Numbered from the stretch's first letter, positions 8,743 through 18,176 are shown. The stretch: 64,000 nucleotides of DNA from Streptomyces sp. NRRL B-1140 (GCF_001280065.1 NZ_LGEA01000025.1:220941-284940), one strand, 5' to 3'. The notes: generated by a model from the letters alone, not told the origin. A program made the numbers and translations.

Positions 8743-10992
8743 TCAGCCGGCGGCCCGGAAGGTGCGCAGCCGCAGCGAGTTGCCGACCACGAAGACCGAG
8801 GAGAAGGCCATCGCCGCTCCGGCGATCATCGGGGTGAGCAGGCCGGCCGCGGCCAGCGGCAGGGCCGCCACGTTGTACGCGAAGGCCCAGAACAGGTTGG
8901 AGCGGATGGTGCCGAGCGTGCGGCGGGCGAGCCGGATGGCGTCCGCGGCGGCCCGCAGATCACCGCGGACCAGGGTCAGGTCGCCGGCCTCGATCGCGGC
9001 GTCCGTGCCGGTGCCCATGGCCAGACCGAGATCGGCCTGGGCGAGTGGCGCCGCGTCGTTGACACCGTCCCCGACCATCGCCACCGACCGGCCCTCGGCC
9101 TGGAGCCGCTTGACCACGTCGACCTTGTCCTGCGGGAGCACCTCGGCGACGACCTCCCCGATGCCCACCTCGCGGGCGACGGACCGGGCCACCGCCTCGT
9201 TGTCGCCGGTGAGCAGGATCGGCGTGAGACCGAGCGCCCGCAGCCGGCCGACCGCGTCGGCGCTGGTGTCCTTCACCGCGTCGGCCACCTCCAGCACCGC
9301 GCGGGCCTCGCCGTCCCACGCGACCGTGACGGCCGTGCGCCCGGCCTCCTCGGCGACCGCCGCGGCCCGGGCCAGCGCCTCGGGAAGCTCCATCGCCCAG
9401 TCGGCCAGGAGCCGCTTGCGTCCGACGAGCACCGCGTGGCCCTCGACCACGCCCTGCACACCGAGCCCGGGCACGTTCGCGAAGTCCTCGGGCGTGGGCA
9501 GCGTGCCCAGTTTCTCCAGCGCCCCGTCGGCGACGGCCCGGGCGATCGGATGCTCGGAGGAGTGCTCCAACGCCCCTGCCAGCCGCAGCACCTCGGCTTC
9601 TTCCGTGCCCTCTGCGGTGCGCACGGCCAGCAGCGTCATACGGCCGGTCGTGACCGTGCCTGTCTTGTCGAGGACGACCGTGTCGACGCGGCGCGTGGAC
9701 TCAAGGACCTCCGGGCCCTTGATGAGGATGCCGAGCTGGGCGCCGCGTCCGGTGCCCACCATCAGCGCGGTCGGCGTGGCCAGACCCAGGGCGCACGGGC
9801 ACGCGATGACGAGGACGGCGACCGCCGCGGTGAAGGCGGCCGTCAGCCCGACGCCGTTGCCCAGCCAGAAGCCCAGCGTGCCGAGCGCCAGGGTGATCAC
9901 CACCGGCACGAACACCGCCGAGATCCGGTCCGCGAGCCGCTGCGCGGCGGCCTTGCCGTTCTGTGCGTCCTCCACCAGCTTCGCCATCCGGGCCAGCTGG
10001 GTGTCCGCACCCACCCGTGTCGCACGCACGACGAGCCGCCCGCCGACGTTGACCGTGGCTCCGGTGACCGGGTCGCCCGCGCCCACCTCCACGGGGACGG
10101 ACTCGCCGGTGAGCATCGAGACGTCCACCGCGGAGGAACCCTCCTCGACCGTCCCGTCCGTCGCGATCTTCTCGCCCGGCCGGACCAGGAAGCGGTCCCC
10201 GGCCTTCAAATCCGCGACGGGAAGTGTGGTTTCGCGGCCGTCGTCGCGCAGTACGGTGACGTCCTTGGCGCCGAGCTCCAGCAGCGCCCGTAGTGCCGCG
10301 CCCGCCCTGCGCTTGGCGCGGGCCTCGAAGTACCGCCCGGCCAGGATGAAAGCGGTCACCCCCGCAGCGGCCTCCAGGTAGATGTTCCCGGCGCCGTCCG
10401 TGCGCTCGATGGTCAGCTCGAAGGGGTGCGTCATGCCCGGGGTGCCGGCCGTGCCGAGGAACAGCGCCCACAACGACCACAGGAACGCGGCCGAGGTGCC
10501 CACCGAGATGAGGGTGTCCATGGTGGCCGCGCCGTGCCGTGCGTTGGTGAACGCCGCCTTGTGGAAGGGCCACGCCGCGTACGTCACGACGGGCGCGGCG
10601 AGGGCCAGCGACAGCCACTGCCAGTACTCGAACTGCAGCGCCGGGATCATCGCCATGGCGACGACGGGGACCGCGAGCACCACGGCCGTGATCAACCGCT
10701 CGCGCAATGGCCGCAGTTCGTCGGCCTCCACGCCCGGGTCGTTCCGCGCGGCCGGGGGAGACGGCTCCCGCGCGGTGTACCCGGTCGCCTCGACGGTGGC
10801 GATGAGGTCGCCGACGGAGACCTCCCCGGAGTAGCTGACCCTGGCCTTCTCCGTCGCGTAGTTGACGGTGGCGGTGACCCCGTCCATGCGGTTGAGCTTC
10901 TTCTCGATGCGCGCCGCGCACGAGGCGCAGGTCATGCCGCCGATGGCGAGTTCGACCTCGGCGTCCGTGCCGGTCGTCGTACCGGTGCTCAT
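8743..10992 (-). CDS. copA: copper-exporting P-type ATPase
   Basis: 749 residues, P1B-type ATPase that exports Cu(I). In order: one N-terminal metal-binding domain with CASC at residues 22-25, membrane helices from about 100, actuator-domain TGES at 295-298, the intramembrane metal site CPC at 398-400, phosphorylation motif DKTGT at 442-446, a SEHP motif and the GDGVND hinge near the C-terminus. All catalytic residues are intact. It lies 3 nt downstream of copZ and shares its CsoR-type promoter. Cadmium/zinc specificity is less likely because the membrane motif is CPC with a CopZ partner. Confidence 0.96.
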   Translation of the reverse strand: MSTGTTTGTDAEVELAIGGMTCASCAARIEKKLNRMDGVTATVNYATEKARVSYSGEVSVGDLIATVEATGYTAREPSPPAARNDPGVEADELRPLRERLITAVVLAVPVVAMAMIPALQFEYWQWLSLALAAPVVTYAAWPFHKAAFTNARHGAATMDTLISVGTSAAFLWSLWALFLGTAGTPGMTHPFELTIERTDGAGNIYLEAAAGVTAFILAGRYFEARAKRRAGAALRALLELGAKDVTVLRDDGRETTLPVADLKAGDRFLVRPGEKIATDGTVEEGSSAVDVSMLTGESVPVEVGAGDPVTGATVNVGGRLVVRATRVGADTQLARMAKLVEDAQNGKAAAQRLADRISAVFVPVVITLALGTLGFWLGNGVGLTAAFTAAVAVLVIACPCALGLATPTALMVGTGRGAQLGILIKGPEVLESTRRVDTVVLDKTGTVTTGRMTLLAVRTAEGTEEAEVLRLAGALEHSSEHPIARAVADGALEKLGTLPTPEDFANVPGLGVQGVVEGHAVLVGRKRLLADWAMELPEALARAAAVAEEAGRTAVTVAWDGEARAVLEVADAVKDTSADAVGRLRALGLTPILLTGDNEAVARSVAREVGIGEVVAEVLPQDKVDVVKRLQAEGRSVAMVGDGVNDAAPLAQADLGLAMGTGTDAAIEAGDLTLVRGDLRAAADAIRLARRTLGTIRSNLFWAFAYNVAALPLAAAGLLTPMIAGAAMAFSSVFVVGNSLRLRTFRAAG

Positions 10993-10995
10993 GGC

Positions 10996-11208
10996 TCAGA
11001 CCCTCCCGGTCAGCTCGTAGCCGGCCTCGTCGACGGCCTCCGTGATCGCGGCGTCGTCGGGCTCGCCTGCACTGGTGACGGTGACGCGGCCATGGCCGAG
11101 GTGGACCTCGACACCGCGGACGCCGTCCAGCTCACCGATCACCTCGGTGAGCGTGGCCTTGCAGTGACCGCACGACATTCCGGAGACGGCGTAGGTGGTG
11201 GCGGGCAT
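10996..11208 (-). CDS. copZ: CopZ-like copper chaperone
   Basis: 70 residues, a single heavy-metal-associated domain with the ligand motif MSCGHC (Cys13 and Cys16). It carries Cu(I) to CopA, encoded immediately downstream. I chose the ATG at 11208 because AGGAGG lies 7 nt upstream; an alternative TTG 15 nt earlier would place this site inside the coding region. Expression is probably derepressed by copper through the operator at 11282-11302. Confidence 0.93.
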   Translation of the reverse strand: MPATTYAVSGMSCGHCKATLTEVIGELDGVRGVEVHLGHGRVTVTSAGEPDDAAITEAVDEAGYELTGRV

Positions 11209-11280
11209 CGGTTTCCTCCTCAAGACGTTCCAACCATCGCTTGCTGTATACGGGGAGGGGGTATCTCCTCGTCGACCTCA

Positions 11281-11309
11281 GATATACCCCCATAGGGTAT
11301 ATGATGCAA
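11281..11309 (-). promoter_or_regulatory. copZ-copA promoter with CsoR-type operator
   Basis: On the minus strand TTGCAT (11309-11304) and TATATC (11286-11281) are separated by 17 nt, a good sigma-70/HrdB-type promoter. The spacer and -10 box are covered by ATATACCC-CCATA-GGGTATAT (11282-11302), 8-bp perfect arms, matching the ATACCC/GGGTAT pattern bound by CsoR copper-sensing repressors. No csoR gene is in the window. Confidence 0.8.
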
Positions 11310-11322
11310 GTGCGAGACCGGC

Positions 11323-11350
11323 TTGACTCAATACCCCCCAGGGGTATGGT
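11323..11350 (+). promoter_or_regulatory. promoter of the exported His-rich gene with CsoR-type operator
   Basis: TTGACT (11323-11328) and TATGGT (11345-11350) are separated by 16 nt. ATACCCC-CCA-GGGGTAT (11331-11347), 7-bp perfect arms, overlaps the spacer and -10 box. The same operator pattern as the divergent copZ promoter implies shared copper control. Confidence 0.8.
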
Positions 11351-11410
11351 GAACCGCATGGAGGCCCCCGCATCGAGCGGGAGGCCCGGTATCCGAAGGA
11401 GCCGACGGCC

Positions 11411-12370
11411 ATGAACACCGGACTGAGGATCACCACGTTCGCCGCCGCCCTGGCGGCGACCTTCGGCACGACCTACGGCGTCGGCCAGGCGGTCGGCCCC
11501 GTCGTCGCCGAAAACCCACCGAAGCACGGGAACGAACACGCAAGGCCCACCCAGGAGCAGGCGGAGGGCGGCGGGCACGCCGGACACGACACACCCCCGG
11601 CAGGCGGACTGCAGATCTCCGAAGGCGGTTACACGCTCGACCTGCAAACCCCCCGCGTCACCGCGGGCAAGCAGGCCGACCTGCGCTTCACCGTCCGGGA
11701 CGCCGCCGGTCGCGCGCTCACCGCCTACCAGCGCGAGCACGACAAGGAACTGCACCTCATCGTGGCCTCACGCGACCTGGTCACCTACCGCCACCTGCAC
11801 CCCACCCGCGCCGCCGACGGCACCTGGAGCACCCCGGTGGTCCTGCCCCGCGCGGGCGGCTACCGCGTCTTCGCCGACTTCACCCCCGCCGGGAAGGACG
11901 CCGGGAACCTCACCCTCGGCGCGGACCTCGCCGCCTCCGGCCCGTACCGGGCCCGGCAGCTGCCGCCCGCGAACACCACGGCCCGCATCGACGGCTACCA
12001 CGTGAAGCTGGCCGGCACCCTGCGGCCGGGTGCGGCGAGCGAGCTGAAGCTGAGGGTCTCCCGCGACGGCAGGCCCGTCACCGACCTCCAGCCCTACCTC
12101 GGCGCGTACGGCCACCTGGTCGCCCTGCGCTCCGGCGACCTCGCCTATCTGCACGTCCACCCCAACGGCGAACCCGGCGACGGCACGACGACTCCCGGCC
12201 CCGACATCTCCTTCACGGCCACGGCACCCAGCTCCGGCTCCTACCGCCTGTTCCTCGACTTCAAGCACGAGGGCAAGGTCCACACGGCGGCCTTCACCGT
12301 CCACGCCGGGGGAGCGGCACCCGCGTCGGACACCCCCGAGGGGCATGAGGCGGACGGCCACGGTCACTGA
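11411..12370 (+). CDS. exported His-rich protein of the copper locus
   Basis: 319 residues. The N-terminus has one hydrophobic segment (residues about 8-30) that is a signal peptide or anchor. It is followed by a His-rich linker (HGNEHARP, GGGHAGHD) and two similar beta-sandwich-like halves; HLHP (about residue 120) and YLHVHPNG (about 250) recur at comparable positions, suggesting an internal duplication. The C-terminus ends in GHEADGHGH. Histidine clusters and the CsoR-type promoter argue that it binds or buffers copper outside the membrane. I do not recognise a named family; metal binding is inference. Confidence 0.8.
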   Translation: MNTGLRITTFAAALAATFGTTYGVGQAVGPVVAENPPKHGNEHARPTQEQAEGGGHAGHDTPPAGGLQISEGGYTLDLQTPRVTAGKQADLRFTVRDAAGRALTAYQREHDKELHLIVASRDLVTYRHLHPTRAADGTWSTPVVLPRAGGYRVFADFTPAGKDAGNLTLGADLAASGPYRARQLPPANTTARIDGYHVKLAGTLRPGAASELKLRVSRDGRPVTDLQPYLGAYGHLVALRSGDLAYLHVHPNGEPGDGTTTPGPDISFTATAPSSGSYRLFLDFKHEGKVHTAAFTVHAGGAAPASDTPEGHEADGHGH

Positions 12371-12371
12371 G

Positions 12372-14198
12372 TCAGCCGAGCGCCCGGTCCAGGTTGAAGG
12401 CCGCGCTGATCAGCGCGAGGTGCGTGAACGCCTGCGGGAAGTTGCCCTGCTGCTCCCCGGTGTGGCTGATCTCCTCGGCGTACAGGCCGAGGTGGTTGGC
12501 GTACGTCAGCATCTTCTCGAAGGCGAGCCGCGCCTCGTCGATCCGGCCCGCGTGCACCATCGCCTCGACGTACCAGAACGAGCAGATGGAGAACGTACCC
12601 TCGTCGCCGCGCAGCCCGTCGGGGCTGGAGCGGGGGTCGTAGCGGTAGACCAGCGAGTCCGACACCAGCTCCTCGGCGAGCACGTCCAGCGTCGACAGCC
12701 ACTTCGGATCGGTGGGGGCGATGAACTTCGTCAACGGCATCATCAGCACCGCCGCGTCCAGCACGTCGCCGTCCTCGTGCTGGACGAAGGCCCGGCGTTC
12801 CCCGGACCAGCCCCGGCTCATGATCCGCCGGTAGATCGTGTCGCGGCACTCCCGCCAGCGCGGCAGATCCGCCGGCAGGCCGCGCCGGTTGGCCATCCGG
12901 ATGGCCCGCTCGATCGCCACCCAGCACATCAGCCGCGAGTACAGGAAGTTCCTGCGTCCGCCCCGCGTCTCCCAGATCCCCTCGTCCGGCTGGTCCCAGT
13001 GCGCGCACACCCAGTCCACCAGCGCGCACACGTCGTCCCAGTGGCCGCTGGAGATGGGCTTGGCCCACTTGTCGTAGAGGTAGATCGAGTCGATCAGCGC
13101 GCCGTAGATGTCGAGCTGGAGCTGGTCGGCCGCCGCGTTGCCGACCCGTACCGGCGCCGAGCCGTGGTGTCCCTCCAGATGGGCCAGGGTGCGCTCGGGC
13201 AGCTCGGTGCGGCCGTCGATGCCGTACATGATCTGCAACGGGCCGGAGACCTTGCCGTCGCCCGGGCTGATGTGCCGGGTCACGAAGTCCATGAAGGCCT
13301 CGGCCTCCCCGGTGAAGCCCAGCCGCAGCAGGGCGTAGACGCAGAACGCCGCGTCGCGCACCCACACGTACCGGTAGTCCCAGTTGCGCTCGCCGCCCAG
13401 CTCCTCGGGCAGGCTCGTCGTCGGCGCGGCCACGATCGCCCCGGTCGGCGCGTAGGTGAGCAGCTTCAGCGTCAGGGCCGAGCGGTGCACCATCTCCCGC
13501 CAGCGGCCCTTGTACCGGGATGCCGACAGCCAGCGCCGCCAGTACGCCACCGTCGCCTCGAACTGCTCCTCCGCCTCCGTGCGCGCACAGCGGCGGGGCG
13601 TCACGTCGCCGCCGACCTTGTCGAGCGCGAACACCGCCGTCTCGCCCTCGGTCAACTTGAAGTCGCCCCGCACGTCCGGCCCGTCCGCCTCCAGCGGCAC
13701 GGTCGCGGTGAGCGCGAGCGCCAGCCCCTCGGTCTCGAACACCGCGGTGTCGCCGGAGAGCCGCACGGTGTGGGACAAAGAGCCGTAGTCGAACCGGGGC
13801 GCCACCCGCGTACGGAACGGGATCGAACCCCGCACGCACACCACCCGCCGGATCAGCCGGTGCCGCTCGGTCTCGGCCGGACCGCCGCCGAGCGGCATGA
13901 AGTCCTGCACCTCGCCGACCCCGTCCTCGGTGAAGAACCGGGTGATCAGCACGTTGGTGTCGGGGAAGTAGAACTGCTTGGTCCGGGCCGGCACCGACGC
14001 CGCCAGTTCGAAACAGCCCCCACGCTCGACGTCCAGGATCGAGGCGAACACGCTCGGTGCGTCGAAGGCCGGGCAGCAGTACCAGTCGATCGTGCCGTCG
14101 GTCCCCACCAGGGCCACACTGCGCAGATCACCGATCAGCCCGTGCTCCGCGATCGGCACGTACCGCCGCCCGCCCCGGTCCTCGCCCGCTCCGCCCAT
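12372..14198 (-). CDS. glycoside hydrolase family 15 (glucoamylase/trehalase-like)
   Basis: 608 residues. A beta-sandwich N-terminal domain (from VPIAEHGLIGDLRSVALVG, the usual opening of bacterial GH15 proteins) leads to an alpha/alpha-barrel starting near residue 230. The family block RNWDYRYVWVRDAAFCVYAL is complete, and a C-terminal block has the SICSFWYVEAM motif with the likely catalytic Glu. No signal peptide, so it acts in the cytoplasm, on glycogen-like glucans or trehalose; mycobacterial relatives are trehalases. The gene ends 1 nt after the convergent copper gene. A start at 14198 is an ATG with only a weak Shine-Dalgarno. Confidence 0.92.
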   Translation of the reverse strand: MGGAGEDRGGRRYVPIAEHGLIGDLRSVALVGTDGTIDWYCCPAFDAPSVFASILDVERGGCFELAASVPARTKQFYFPDTNVLITRFFTEDGVGEVQDFMPLGGGPAETERHRLIRRVVCVRGSIPFRTRVAPRFDYGSLSHTVRLSGDTAVFETEGLALALTATVPLEADGPDVRGDFKLTEGETAVFALDKVGGDVTPRRCARTEAEEQFEATVAYWRRWLSASRYKGRWREMVHRSALTLKLLTYAPTGAIVAAPTTSLPEELGGERNWDYRYVWVRDAAFCVYALLRLGFTGEAEAFMDFVTRHISPGDGKVSGPLQIMYGIDGRTELPERTLAHLEGHHGSAPVRVGNAAADQLQLDIYGALIDSIYLYDKWAKPISSGHWDDVCALVDWVCAHWDQPDEGIWETRGGRRNFLYSRLMCWVAIERAIRMANRRGLPADLPRWRECRDTIYRRIMSRGWSGERRAFVQHEDGDVLDAAVLMMPLTKFIAPTDPKWLSTLDVLAEELVSDSLVYRYDPRSSPDGLRGDEGTFSICSFWYVEAMVHAGRIDEARLAFEKMLTYANHLGLYAEEISHTGEQQGNFPQAFTHLALISAAFNLDRALG

Positions 14199-14264
14199 GA
14201 CAGCCTCCCTGCCCGGTAGGCGCCTCAGCCCAAGCCTAGAGCCGCCGCTGCCGGACCGCCGCCG

Positions 14265-15044
14265 TCAGACCGTGACGACCCGCAGCCCGGCCTCCTCGAA
14301 GCGGCGCACCGTCTCCGCGTCGGCCGCCGTGCCCGTGACCAGCGTGTCCACCGCCTCCGCCGCGCAGATCCGGGCGAACGCGCGCTGCCCGAGCTTGCTG
14401 GAGTCGGCGGCGACCACCACCCGCTCCGCCCGCTCGCACAGCAGCCGGTTGATCGCCGCCTCGGCCTCGTCGTGCGCCGACGCACCGTGCGTGACGTCGA
14501 AGGCGACGACACCGAGCACCGCCACGTCGACGGTGATCTGCCCGAGCACCGCGTCCGCGAGCGGCCCGACCAGCTCGTAGGACTGGGCCCTCGCCACCCC
14601 GCCGGTCAGCACGATCTTGAACTGGGGCCGCACCGCCAGCTCGTTCGCGATGTTCAGCGCGTTCGTGACCACGGTCAGGGCGGGAGCCCCGGCCACGAGG
14701 TCCCCGCGTACGGCCAGCGCTCGCGCCACCTCGGTCGTGGTGGTCCCCCCGGTCAGCCCGACCGCCTCACCCGGCGCCACCAGTTCCGCCACCGCCTTGG
14801 CGATGCGCTGCTTCTCCGAGGCGTGACGGGCCGTCTTGTAGCGCAGCGGCAGCTCGTAGGAGACGCCGTGCACGACCGCGCCGCCCCGGGTGCGCACCAG
14901 CATCTGCTGCTCGGCGAGCCCGTCGAAGTCACGGCGGATCGTCGCCGCCGACACCCCGAGCTCCGCCGCCGCGTCCTCGACGTCCAGCCGGCCGCGCTCC
15001 ACGAGCAGTTCCAGCAGCGCCTTCCAGCGGGCGTCGCGCGACAT
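14265..15044 (-). CDS. DeoR/GlpR-family transcriptional regulator
   Basis: 259 residues. The N-terminal winged helix (residues about 1-57, with LDVEDAAAELGVSAATIRRD) is the DeoR signature; the C-terminal DeoRC sugar-phosphate sensor contains GGTTTTEVA and DVAVLGV. The ATG at 15044 is preceded by GGAGG 5 nt away. It faces the SIS isomerase and aldolase genes, so it probably represses them until a phosphosugar accumulates. Confidence 0.92.
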   Translation of the reverse strand: MSRDARWKALLELLVERGRLDVEDAAAELGVSAATIRRDFDGLAEQQMLVRTRGGAVVHGVSYELPLRYKTARHASEKQRIAKAVAELVAPGEAVGLTGGTTTTEVARALAVRGDLVAGAPALTVVTNALNIANELAVRPQFKIVLTGGVARAQSYELVGPLADAVLGQITVDVAVLGVVAFDVTHGASAHDEAEAAINRLLCERAERVVVAADSSKLGQRAFARICAAEAVDTLVTGTAADAETVRRFEEAGLRVVTV

Positions 15045-15102
15045 CCGCACCTCCACGTCTCGATCTCCGGCGACCCTAGCGCACCCCAACCCGCCCGGAT
15101 GC

Positions 15103-15130
15103 TTGATGTTGCTCGAAAAGTGTCTATATC
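15103..15130 (+). promoter_or_regulatory. putative promoter of the SIS-aldolase unit
   Basis: TTGATG (15103-15108) and TATATC (15125-15130) are spaced 16 nt apart, 49 nt before the SIS start. The A+T-rich patch is unusual for this region and is where a DeoR repressor would act. Confidence 0.55.
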
Positions 15131-15178
15131 TTGCAGGAACAAGCAGGGCGGTCGGGCCGGTGGAGCGGAGGGTGCGGG

Positions 15179-16060
15179 ATGACGCATGTCGAGGACGAAC
15201 TGGCGAGCCAACCCGAGTGCTGGGAACGCGCGGCGTCGGACGCATCCCGGTTCCTCAAGGTGCTGCCGGCACCGGGGGAGCGGGTCGCGATCGTCGGCTG
15301 CGGCACCTCGCTCTTCATGGCGCAGGCCGCAGCGGCCCTGCGCGAGGCCGCGGGCCAAGGGGAGACCGACGCCTTCGCCGCCTCGGAGTTCCCCCACGGC
15401 CGCCGCTACGACCGGGTCGTCGCCCTCACCCGCTCCGGCACCACGACCGAAGTCCTGGACCTGCTGGCCCGGTTGAGAGGTGGCACGCGCACCACCGCGA
15501 TCACCGCCGACCCGGACACACCCGTGATGACGACCGCCGACGACGTCGCCGTGCTGGAGTTCGCCGACGAACGCTCCGTCGTACAGACCCGGTTCGCCAC
15601 CACGGCCCTCACCCTGCTGCGCGCCCACCTCGGCCTGCACCCCACGACCGCCGTCGCCGACGCGCGCACCGCCCTGGCCGAACCGCTGCCCGAAGGGCTG
15701 GTGCGATGCGGGCAGTTCACCTTCCTGGGGCGCGGCTGGACCGTCGGACTGGCCAACGAGGCCGGGCTGAAGATGCGCGAGGCCGCGCTGGCCTGGGCGG
15801 AGGCCTATCCGGCGATGGAGTACCGGCACGGACCCATCAGCGTCAGCACCGCGGGCACGGCGACCTGGATGTTCGGGGACGCGCCGGACGGACTCGCCGA
15901 ACAGGTACGCGGCACCGGCGCCGCATGGATCGCCGGGCACCTCGACCCGCTCGCCGAACTCGTCCGCGCCCAGCGCCTCGCGGTCGCCGTCGCCGCGTCC
16001 CGCGGACTGGACCCCGACCGCCCGCGCCACCTCACGCGCTCGGTGATCCTCGCGCCCTGA
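15179..16060 (+). CDS. SIS-domain sugar-phosphate isomerase (AgaS-like)
   Basis: 293 residues with two SIS subdomains. The phosphosugar-binding loops GCGTS (40-44) and SGTTTE (86-91) resemble the isomerase half of GlmS and AgaS-type ketose/aldose isomerase-deaminases; a YRHGP loop follows. No glutaminase domain, so it is an isomerase or deaminase rather than a synthase. The ATG at 15179 is preceded by GGAGGG. It lies between a divergent DeoR and a class II aldolase, fitting galactosamine- or tagatose-type catabolism; substrate is inferred. Confidence 0.87.
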   Translation: MTHVEDELASQPECWERAASDASRFLKVLPAPGERVAIVGCGTSLFMAQAAAALREAAGQGETDAFAASEFPHGRRYDRVVALTRSGTTTEVLDLLARLRGGTRTTAITADPDTPVMTTADDVAVLEFADERSVVQTRFATTALTLLRAHLGLHPTTAVADARTALAEPLPEGLVRCGQFTFLGRGWTVGLANEAGLKMREAALAWAEAYPAMEYRHGPISVSTAGTATWMFGDAPDGLAEQVRGTGAAWIAGHLDPLAELVRAQRLAVAVAASRGLDPDRPRHLTRSVILAP

Positions 16061-16066
16061 CCCGGA

Positions 16067-16126
16067 GCCTGTCGTCCAGGCCACGCCGCGGGCGCTCGGC
16101 CCCGCACACGGGAGGCGACGACAGGC
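16067..16126. repeat. 10-bp inverted repeat between SIS and aldolase genes
   Basis: GCCTGTCGTC (16067-16076) and its complement GACGACAGGC (16117-16126) flank 40 nt. The GCCTGTCGT core also forms the outer arms of the larger element at 18183-18238. Confidence 0.5.
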
Positions 16127-16174
16127 CGCAGCAGATGCCCCTCGACCCGACCCGGACAAGGCCCAGGAGAACCC

Positions 16175-17035
16175 GTGCCCCTCACCACCACCGGCGACCT
16201 CGTCACCCGTGCCGCGACGGCCGGTTCCGCCGTCGCCTCCTTCAACGTCATCACACTGGAGCACGTCGAGGCCGTCGTCGCGGGCGCCGAGTCGGTCCGC
16301 GCCCCCGTCGTCCTCCAGGTCAGCGAGAACGCGGTGAGGTTCCGCGGCGGACAACTGCTCCCGCTCGCCCGCGCTGCCGTCGTCGCGGCCGAACACGCCG
16401 CCGTTCCGGTCGCGTTGCACCTCGACCACGTACAGAGCGACGCCCTCCTGCACCAGGCCGCGGACGCCGGTTTCAGCTCCGTGATGTACGACGCGGCCCG
16501 GCTGCCCTACGCGGAGAACCTCGCGGCGACCCGGGCGGCGGTCGCCTGGGCACACGCCCAAGGGCTGTGGATCGAAGCCGAGTTGGGCCAGATCGGCGGC
16601 AAGAACGGCAGACCTCCGCTGGACGCGCACGCCCCCGGCGCACGCACCGACCCCGACGAGGCGCGGGCGTTCGTCGCCGACTCCGGGGTGGACGCCCTGG
16701 CCGTCGCCATCGGCAGCTCCCACGCCATGACCACCCGCACCGCGGCCCTCGACCACGCCCTGCTGAAACGCCTGTCGGCCGCACTGGACGTCCCGCTCGT
16801 CCTGCACGGCTCCTCCGGCGTCCCGGACGACGAGCTCACGGCGGCCGTGGCGGGCGGCATCACCAAGGTCAACATCGGTACGGCCCTGAACATCGCGCTG
16901 ACCGGGGCGATCCGGGAGTTCCTCACCGAACGGCGCGAGGCGGTCGACCCGCGCGGCTACCTGACGCTCGCGCGGGAGGCGATGACACGAGCGGTGGCGA
17001 GAACCCTGGAGACCCTCGGCACCGCTACCGCTTGA
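16175..17035 (+). CDS. class II fructose/tagatose-bisphosphate aldolase
   Basis: 286 residues, zinc-dependent aldolase. The metal-binding HLDH is at residues 82-85, followed by the family's EAELGQIGG segment, an AIGSSHAM motif, HGSSGV and the phosphate-binding KVNIGTALN. The length fits GatY/KbaY-type enzymes. It starts at a GTG with AGGAG upstream. Together with the SIS protein it likely splits a ketose bisphosphate into triose phosphates; no matching kinase is adjacent. Its last 11 nt overlap the end of the convergent methyltransferase gene. Confidence 0.92.
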   Translation: MPLTTTGDLVTRAATAGSAVASFNVITLEHVEAVVAGAESVRAPVVLQVSENAVRFRGGQLLPLARAAVVAAEHAAVPVALHLDHVQSDALLHQAADAGFSSVMYDAARLPYAENLAATRAAVAWAHAQGLWIEAELGQIGGKNGRPPLDAHAPGARTDPDEARAFVADSGVDALAVAIGSSHAMTTRTAALDHALLKRLSAALDVPLVLHGSSGVPDDELTAAVAGGITKVNIGTALNIALTGAIREFLTERREAVDPRGYLTLAREAMTRAVARTLETLGTATA

Positions 17036-18167
17036 CGGCCTTCAGCACCACGAACTTGGGGTCACTCGCCACGAGCCGGCTGTTGCCGAACAGCTTCCGC
17101 AGCTTGACGTGGTACCCCAGGTGCCGGTTGCCGACCACCCACAGCTCCCCGCCCGGTCGCAGCGCGCGCCGCGCCCCCGTGAACATCCGCCAGGCCGTGG
17201 CGTCCGTCGTCGCCTGGTGGGAGTGGAACGGCGGGTTGTTCAGGACCAGATCGGCACTGCCGGACGGCACGCCCGCCAGCCCGTCCCCTACCCGGAACTC
17301 GGCCTGCCCCGGCACCCCGTTCGCCTTGTACGTCGCCTCCGCCGAGGCCACGGCCTGGAACGACTCGTCCACGAACAGCAGCTCGGCCCCCGGGTCGGCC
17401 AGCGCCACCGACGTACCCACCACCCCGTTGCCGCACCCCAGGTCCACCACCCGGCCACCCCGCCCGTCGGGCAGATGGCTGAGGAAGAACCGCGTCCCGA
17501 TGTCGAGCCGGTCGGCGCAGAACACCCCCGCGTGGTTGACGACGGTCCCGTGCGCTGCGGGACCGATGCCGTCCGGCAGCGTGTAGACGTACGGCCACGG
17601 GTTGGCGGGCCGCTCCAGCGCGGGGTCCGGCGTGCAGAAGATCAGCCGGGCCTTTCTCTCGGCGAGGGAGGTGCGGGTCGGGCCGAGGATCCGCTCGAAC
17701 ATCCGCAGCGTCGACGTGTGGATCTCCTTCACCATGCCCGTGCCGACCACGACCGTCCCCGCGTGCACGGCCGGCGCCAGCCGCAGCAGCTGGTCCTCCA
17801 GCAGCGCCAGGCTCTTCGGCACCCGCACCAGCAGCACGTCGATCCGCTCCGGCGGCGGATCCTGCGTGGTGAGCAGCCGCACCGCACCCGGCTCCACCCC
17901 GGCCCGCGCGAGGTTGACGCGGGTCGCCTCCTGTGTGAGCCAGGAGTCGGTGATCTGCACCGGACGGTGCGCCGCGAGCGCCGTGACCAGCGCACCCCAG
18001 CGGTCCCCGAGCACCACGACCGAGCCGTCCAGCGGCACCCGCTCCGCGGCCAGGTGCCTCAGCAGGTACTCGTCCGAGGCGTCCCAGGCGCGCAGCCGGT
18101 CGCGCGGGTCCTCGGGGAAACGGGTCAGCGCCGGCTCGCCCCACGGCGTCGTCATACGGTCGTCCAT
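17025..18167 (-). CDS. RsmC/RlmG-like RNA guanine-N2 methyltransferase
   Basis: 380 residues with two Rossmann methyltransferase-like domains. The N-terminal one is degenerate; the C-terminal one has motif I DLGCGNGVVG and the NPPF catalytic motif (VLNNPPFHSH), as in the m2G methyltransferases RsmC and RlmG. I prefer the ATG at 18167 because a TACCCT box lies 9 nt upstream; an in-frame ATG at 18155 is possible. rRNA is the likely substrate, by family. Confidence 0.88.
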   Translation of the reverse strand: MDDRMTTPWGEPALTRFPEDPRDRLRAWDASDEYLLRHLAAERVPLDGSVVVLGDRWGALVTALAAHRPVQITDSWLTQEATRVNLARAGVEPGAVRLLTTQDPPPERIDVLLVRVPKSLALLEDQLLRLAPAVHAGTVVVGTGMVKEIHTSTLRMFERILGPTRTSLAERKARLIFCTPDPALERPANPWPYVYTLPDGIGPAAHGTVVNHAGVFCADRLDIGTRFFLSHLPDGRGGRVVDLGCGNGVVGTSVALADPGAELLFVDESFQAVASAEATYKANGVPGQAEFRVGDGLAGVPSGSADLVLNNPPFHSHQATTDATAWRMFTGARRALRPGGELWVVGNRHLGYHVKLRKLFGNSRLVASDPKFVVLKAVKR

Positions 18168-18176
18168 CGTGCGACC

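Noticed and set aside
8743..10992. CopA as a cadmium or zinc exporter
   Set aside because: The CPC membrane motif, a CopZ partner and CsoR-type operators favour copper, although sequence alone cannot exclude others.
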